Below, one piece after another: positions 61,442 to 64,000 of a stretch of 64,000 nucleotides of DNA. This DNA is from Dactylosporangium vinaceum (GTDB lineage: Bacteria > Actinomycetota > Actinomycetes > Mycobacteriales > Micromonosporaceae). The stretch is from assembly GCF_019904175.1 (NCBI RefSeq), contig NZ_CP061913.1, positions 3,658,001-3,722,000 on the forward strand, read 5' to 3'. Below the pieces are notes generated by a model. The model ran no database searches and was not told the DNA's origin. It saw only the letters and a program-made list of their open reading frames with translations. The position numbers and the translations under genes are program-made. The number at the start of each line of letters is the position of its first letter. The first letter of the stretch is position 1.

Positions 61442-61793
61442 TCAGGCCGGGCACGGCCCGGACCAGCCGCGGTCAGGCCCGAGGAGCCAACCGTGCCAGG
61501 CGCCGGAGCACATTGCCGAAGCGGTCAACGGCCCCACCCCGGCCAGCACGTCATGCTAGACGTCGGGACCCACGTGTCAGCGAGCGCGGGTCCCACCGAC
61601 GGACGGCCGGCGCCTGTGCTTGCGAGTTCGGGAACCATCCGTGGGCCCGACGAGCCAGCTCGGCCGGAGAGCTGAACCGGTGAACGGGTTGCCAACAGTG
61701 CTTGCGTGCCCCGGCCAGGGACGTTCGGGACGCGAAGGAGCCGGTCTGTCCTCGGGAGTCGCGCATCGTCACCGGCAGAAGAGTGCGCCGCGG
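61442..61793. other. Gene-free stretch, decayed coding traces
   Basis: No complete gene. The minus-strand piece CWQPVHRFSSPAELARRAHG near 61640-61690 has a protein-like flavour but no start. Otherwise the frames are broken. Part of the 1.1-kb gene graveyard between IclR and the PH/GRAM-like gene. Confidence 0.35.
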
Positions 61794-62144
61794 TCAGCGG
61801 AGGCGTGGATCGGCCGCTCGTTTGGTGATGGCGGCGATCGCCTCGTCTCTGGCCGAGTTGTCACGTGACCAAACCGGCGTGCGGCGATGTGAAGACACCA
61901 TCAGCACAATTGTCCGACCGTCCCGTGCAGTGATCCGCAGCCGGGCCGGTCGTTCGCCGGCCGGTTCAACGCTTCGAAGGTCGCCGAGGCCGAACCGCCG
62001 AACGCGTCCAAGGCCGACGAGTGGCGTGAACGTGACCTCGTCACGCGTCAGGGCGAGCGTCCCTCCTAGCATCGCGATCCGGCCGGCGATCGATCCTCCC
62101 GACGAGAACGGAATACTTGCCGGCCATTCGCCATCGCTTGTCAC
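61794..62144 (-). CDS. PH/GRAM-like small hypothetical protein
   Basis: 116 residues from GTG at 62144, chosen for the GAGGAGG site 8 bp upstream; the frame is open further but without homology-like text. Strand-rich core: GRIAMLGGTLALTRDEVTFTPLVGLGRVRRFGLGDLRSVEPAG, then LRITARDGRTIVLMVSS and a last helix (DEAIAAITKRAAD). This is the pattern of bacterial PH/GRAM domains. Role unknown. Confidence 0.6.
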   Translation of the reverse strand: MTSDGEWPASIPFSSGGSIAGRIAMLGGTLALTRDEVTFTPLVGLGRVRRFGLGDLRSVEPAGERPARLRITARDGRTIVLMVSSHRRTPVWSRDNSARDEAIAAITKRAADPRLR

Positions 62145-62562
62145 TTCGGCACCCTCCTCGGAGTCGATCGTTGACCTGAGGAGTACCCACTTCACAGTCC
62201 ACGCAGGACTCGGGCACACATTTTCTTCGCCAGGATCACGTGCACGCTCTTCGGCAGGGCAGGAAGCCGGCAGCGCTGCCGGTCCGTCACCGATCGTGAC
62301 CAACTGCAACAGGCAGCTGCGCACGAACGGCGGCATGAGCTGAAGCCAAGATCTGATGAGCATTCTCGTCGGTGTGCGAGCAGATGGTCGGCAGGCTCAG
62401 TGACCTGGTCGGTGACGCAGATCGCGCCCGATGCGTCGCAGACCCGCTCGGAAGCCTGTACGGTGCCCGATGTCGTCGCCGGTCGTTTGCTGGGCGGTCA
62501 GCGGCTGCGCATAGCGGCCGCGGCACGAGCGGAAGCGGCAATCCGCTCTGTCAGCGCGGAAC
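62145..62562. other. Gene-free stretch
   Basis: No convincing gene. A plus-strand frame from 62400 (PDVVAGRLLGGQRLRIAAAA) has only moderately GC-rich third positions and no ribosome-binding site, so I leave it out. The region is the shared 3'/5' flank of the DUF4304 and PH/GRAM-like genes. Confidence 0.4.
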
Positions 62563-63120
62563 TCAGGGCTCGGGCGACTGACCGGCCCGAATCCAGGCGA
62601 AATAGTCGTCGAGGTGTTGCGGGTACATCATCCGGTTGACGACGCCACGCCATTGCGGTGGCAGCTCCCGGCTGGGCGTGCCGTCACCAGCGACGTCTTC
62701 GATGGCCATGTTGTATCGCAGATACGTGTCCAGCTGGGGAAACACCGTCTCGTCGAGCGTCCGGCACAGCCCTGCGCCGTGCTCGGCGGCGGACTCCACC
62801 GTCCGCAACATCCACATGTCAGCACCTGGGGCGAAGGCGAACTCTGGCGGCGGGTGGACGCGTCCGGACAACTGCCCCAAACCATGCTCGATGCCGCCCC
62901 GGTACGCAATCCAACGGTCCGTGGCGGCGTCGATGTTGATGTAATACGGCGCGCAACCCGGATAGCTAGAGTTCTGAAACCACAGAGAGTCCACGCCGAC
63001 GCCATCGACGACGCGCAGAAAGCAGCCCTTCTTCCGGTCCTCGAACCCGTGGTCGCGCAGAAACGGCCGGACCTGCCCGGCCATCACCTGGTTGAGCGCC
63101 CGCCGCACTTCCGAGACCAT
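62563..63120 (-). CDS. DUF4304 domain protein
   Basis: 185 residues. DUF4304 layout: first helix VRRALNQVMAGQVRPFLRDHGFEDRKKGCFLRV, then LWFQNSSYPGCAPYYINID, later a Trp/Tyr-rich end (FAWIRAG). Members are small cytosolic proteins often found among polymorphic-toxin immunity genes or as orphans. No partner toxin is visible here. Confidence 0.78.
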   Translation of the reverse strand: MVSEVRRALNQVMAGQVRPFLRDHGFEDRKKGCFLRVVDGVGVDSLWFQNSSYPGCAPYYINIDAATDRWIAYRGGIEHGLGQLSGRVHPPPEFAFAPGADMWMLRTVESAAEHGAGLCRTLDETVFPQLDTYLRYNMAIEDVAGDGTPSRELPPQWRGVVNRMMYPQHLDDYFAWIRAGQSPEP

Positions 63121-63301
63121 GCGTTCACGGTATGCGGTGAAAGCGCCAGAGACGTAGAGGTTCGCGAGGCGTTGAGAACCATTTGGGCAGCCACCACTCC
63201 GGTCCGGAAACCGACGCCATCACCAGCCTCTTGCGCACCATCGGCGCCAGATGAGGATGCCGATCGGTCGTTCAGGAAGCCTCCTATGTAAGGATCGTCG
63301 G

Positions 63302-63589
63302 ATGACCGACGAGCAGGCGCGTGTACTTGCGCGCGGCGGGAACATCGCGGTGACTTGGCTGGATGGCCGCGCCTTTCCAGGGATCCACGTACAGGGCGAC
63401 ACCTTCGCCGGGCTGTGTCGGCAGATCGCCGAAGCCGCCAGCCGGTTGCGCCATACTGGAGGCGACAGCGAAGCATCGGATGATCTCGGCTACGCGGTCG
63501 AGGAGATGGCTGGCATGGTGCGCTTCTACGAATCGGCACTCGCGGAGCGGGACATTCGACGGCCGTACCACCATGACGATGCCGGCTGA
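63302..63589 (+). CDS. DUF6959-like small protein
   Basis: 95 residues from ATG with AAGGA 7 bp upstream. Text AVTWLDGRAFPGIHVQGDTFAGLCRQIAEAASRL and MVRFYESALAERDIRRPY corresponds to the R-x-F-P-G-x-x-V-Q-G-D core of DUF6959-type proteins, which are mostly found next to toxin or immunity genes. Function unknown. Confidence 0.75.
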   Translation: MTDEQARVLARGGNIAVTWLDGRAFPGIHVQGDTFAGLCRQIAEAASRLRHTGGDSEASDDLGYAVEEMAGMVRFYESALAERDIRRPYHHDDAG

Positions 63590-63766
63590 GGTGTGCTCAA
63601 AGCACTACGCAGCGCATCTCACTCAGTACGGTCGGCACGCCCGAATGGACCCACTGAAGTTACTACGCGTGGCGAGCGACTTGCGGCAGATGTGCGCACG
63701 TGACCTTGCCGTAGCAGGTACCTGCAGTACGGCCCTGAACTGCGGGAGCATCGTTAACGGCTCGTC

Positions 63767-64000
63767 TCACGTCCCGCCGCCAGCAGATCCCGGCTGCGGA
63801 CCGCCGATGTAGACCCGCACGAAGTGAAGCTGAGAGTGAAGCTCGTTCGCCGCATCTAGATGGCCCGCCAGTTCCTCCGGCGTTATCTCGATAATCACAT
63901 TCTTGCCCCCTTCGCGCTTCACGCGGCGGAAGAAGTCGCCTTCGATCGGAATTGAGTGTGCGACCTTATTTCGGAAGGAGACCAGACTCAGAAGCCTCGG
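63767..64000 (-). CDS. C-terminal part of a HEPN-type protein, 5' end outside window
   Basis: 77 codons plus TGA at 63767. The frame enters from the right edge: RLLSLVSFRNKVAHSIPIEG, then VIIEITPEELAGHLDAANEL and LHFVRVYIGGPQ. RNKVAH is the R-x4-H active-site motif of HEPN domains, whose members are RNases in toxin and defence systems or stay catalytically silent as sensors. Third positions are less GC-rich than elsewhere, suggesting recent acquisition. The N-terminal region cannot be seen. Confidence 0.65.
   Translation of the reverse strand, partial: PRLLSLVSFRNKVAHSIPIEGDFFRRVKREGGKNVIIEITPEELAGHLDAANELHSQLHFVRVYIGGPQPGSAGGGT

Noticed and set aside
61551..61772. Possible transposase fragment
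   Set aside because: The text is protein-like but I could not match a DDE or HTH motif and there are no terminal inverted repeats.
62400..62639. 79-codon plus-strand ORF before DUF4304
   Set aside because: Moderate GC3, no ribosome-binding site, overlaps the end of the DUF4304 gene.
63363..63812. 149-codon plus-strand ORF overlapping the DUF6959-like gene
   Set aside because: Different frame with poor codon bias; the DUF6959-like frame has the ribosome-binding site and family motif.

Overview
The window is GC-rich actinobacterial chromosome. Codon third positions are almost all G or C, GTG and TTG starts are frequent, neighbouring genes often overlap by ATGA or GTGA, and the gene families are typical of the group: ECF sigma factors, MMPL and FtsX exporters, TIGR03083 proteins, cutinase, and Hsp70-like ATPases with a C-terminal membrane anchor. 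A Micromonosporaceae-type filamentous actinomycete is my best guess. That is inference from family content; no rRNA or other marker is present.

Layout. 0-3.1 kb: the end of a secreted GH43 glycosidase, convergent with a DUF3311 + sodium/solute symporter pair. 3.3-10.3 kb: membrane-anchored Hsp70-like protein A, then a divergent pair (membrane beta-helix protein / MMPL transporter with trailing GNAT and membrane genes). 10.3-16.4 kb: small cytoplasmic and regulatory genes (HELGH protein, L7/L12-like protein, ArsR-SRPBCC pair, HAD-like, RibD-type reductase, serine hydrolase, PadR + membrane protein). 16.4-19.8 kb: MerR-ECF sigma-CU044_5270 operon divergent from an imine-reductase-like gene, then a strange His/Asp-rich protein. 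19.9-23.9 kb: Hsp70-like protein B, and a TetR gene between two TIGR03083-type genes. 24-31.6 kb: a four-gene ABC export operon with two ATPases and two large FtsX permeases. 31.7-35.9 kb: cobalamin-binding-type protein, histidine kinase without a partner, WD40-like and unknown genes.

35.9-39.7 kb is accessory in character. It holds a lipoprotein gene, a small gene framed by two 85-bp direct repeats, a cutinase, and remnants of an acyl-CoA ligase and (probably) a metallo-beta-lactamase-fold enzyme. 39.7-45.8 kb: secreted protein, SigE-type sigma factor with a membrane-anchored HAF-repeat partner, a frameshifted third Hsp70-like gene (C), and a DUF998 protein. 45.8-48.4 kb: Tat-exported BNR-repeat glycosidase and a GH10 xylanase with paired CGAAA-N-TTTCG operators. 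48.7-55.9 kb: ankyrin/HEAT protein, 14-TM MFS exporter, a HEAT-repeat/GT4 fusion coupled to a GT1 enzyme, and DUF427. 56-60.7 kb: partner-switching pair (PP2C phosphatase and HATPase kinase), then ADP-ribosylglycohydrolase-IclR. 60.7-64 kb: decayed and accessory DNA with a DUF3883 remnant, PH/GRAM-like, DUF4304 and DUF6959 proteins and the end of a HEPN-type gene.

Overall the window is mostly ordinary chromosome with local regulators. It carries two secreted-glycosidase loci, one big exporter, and two gene graveyards (37.2-39.1 kb and 60.7-62.6 kb). I see no tRNA, rRNA, CRISPR array, complete insertion sequence, or biosynthetic megasynthase.
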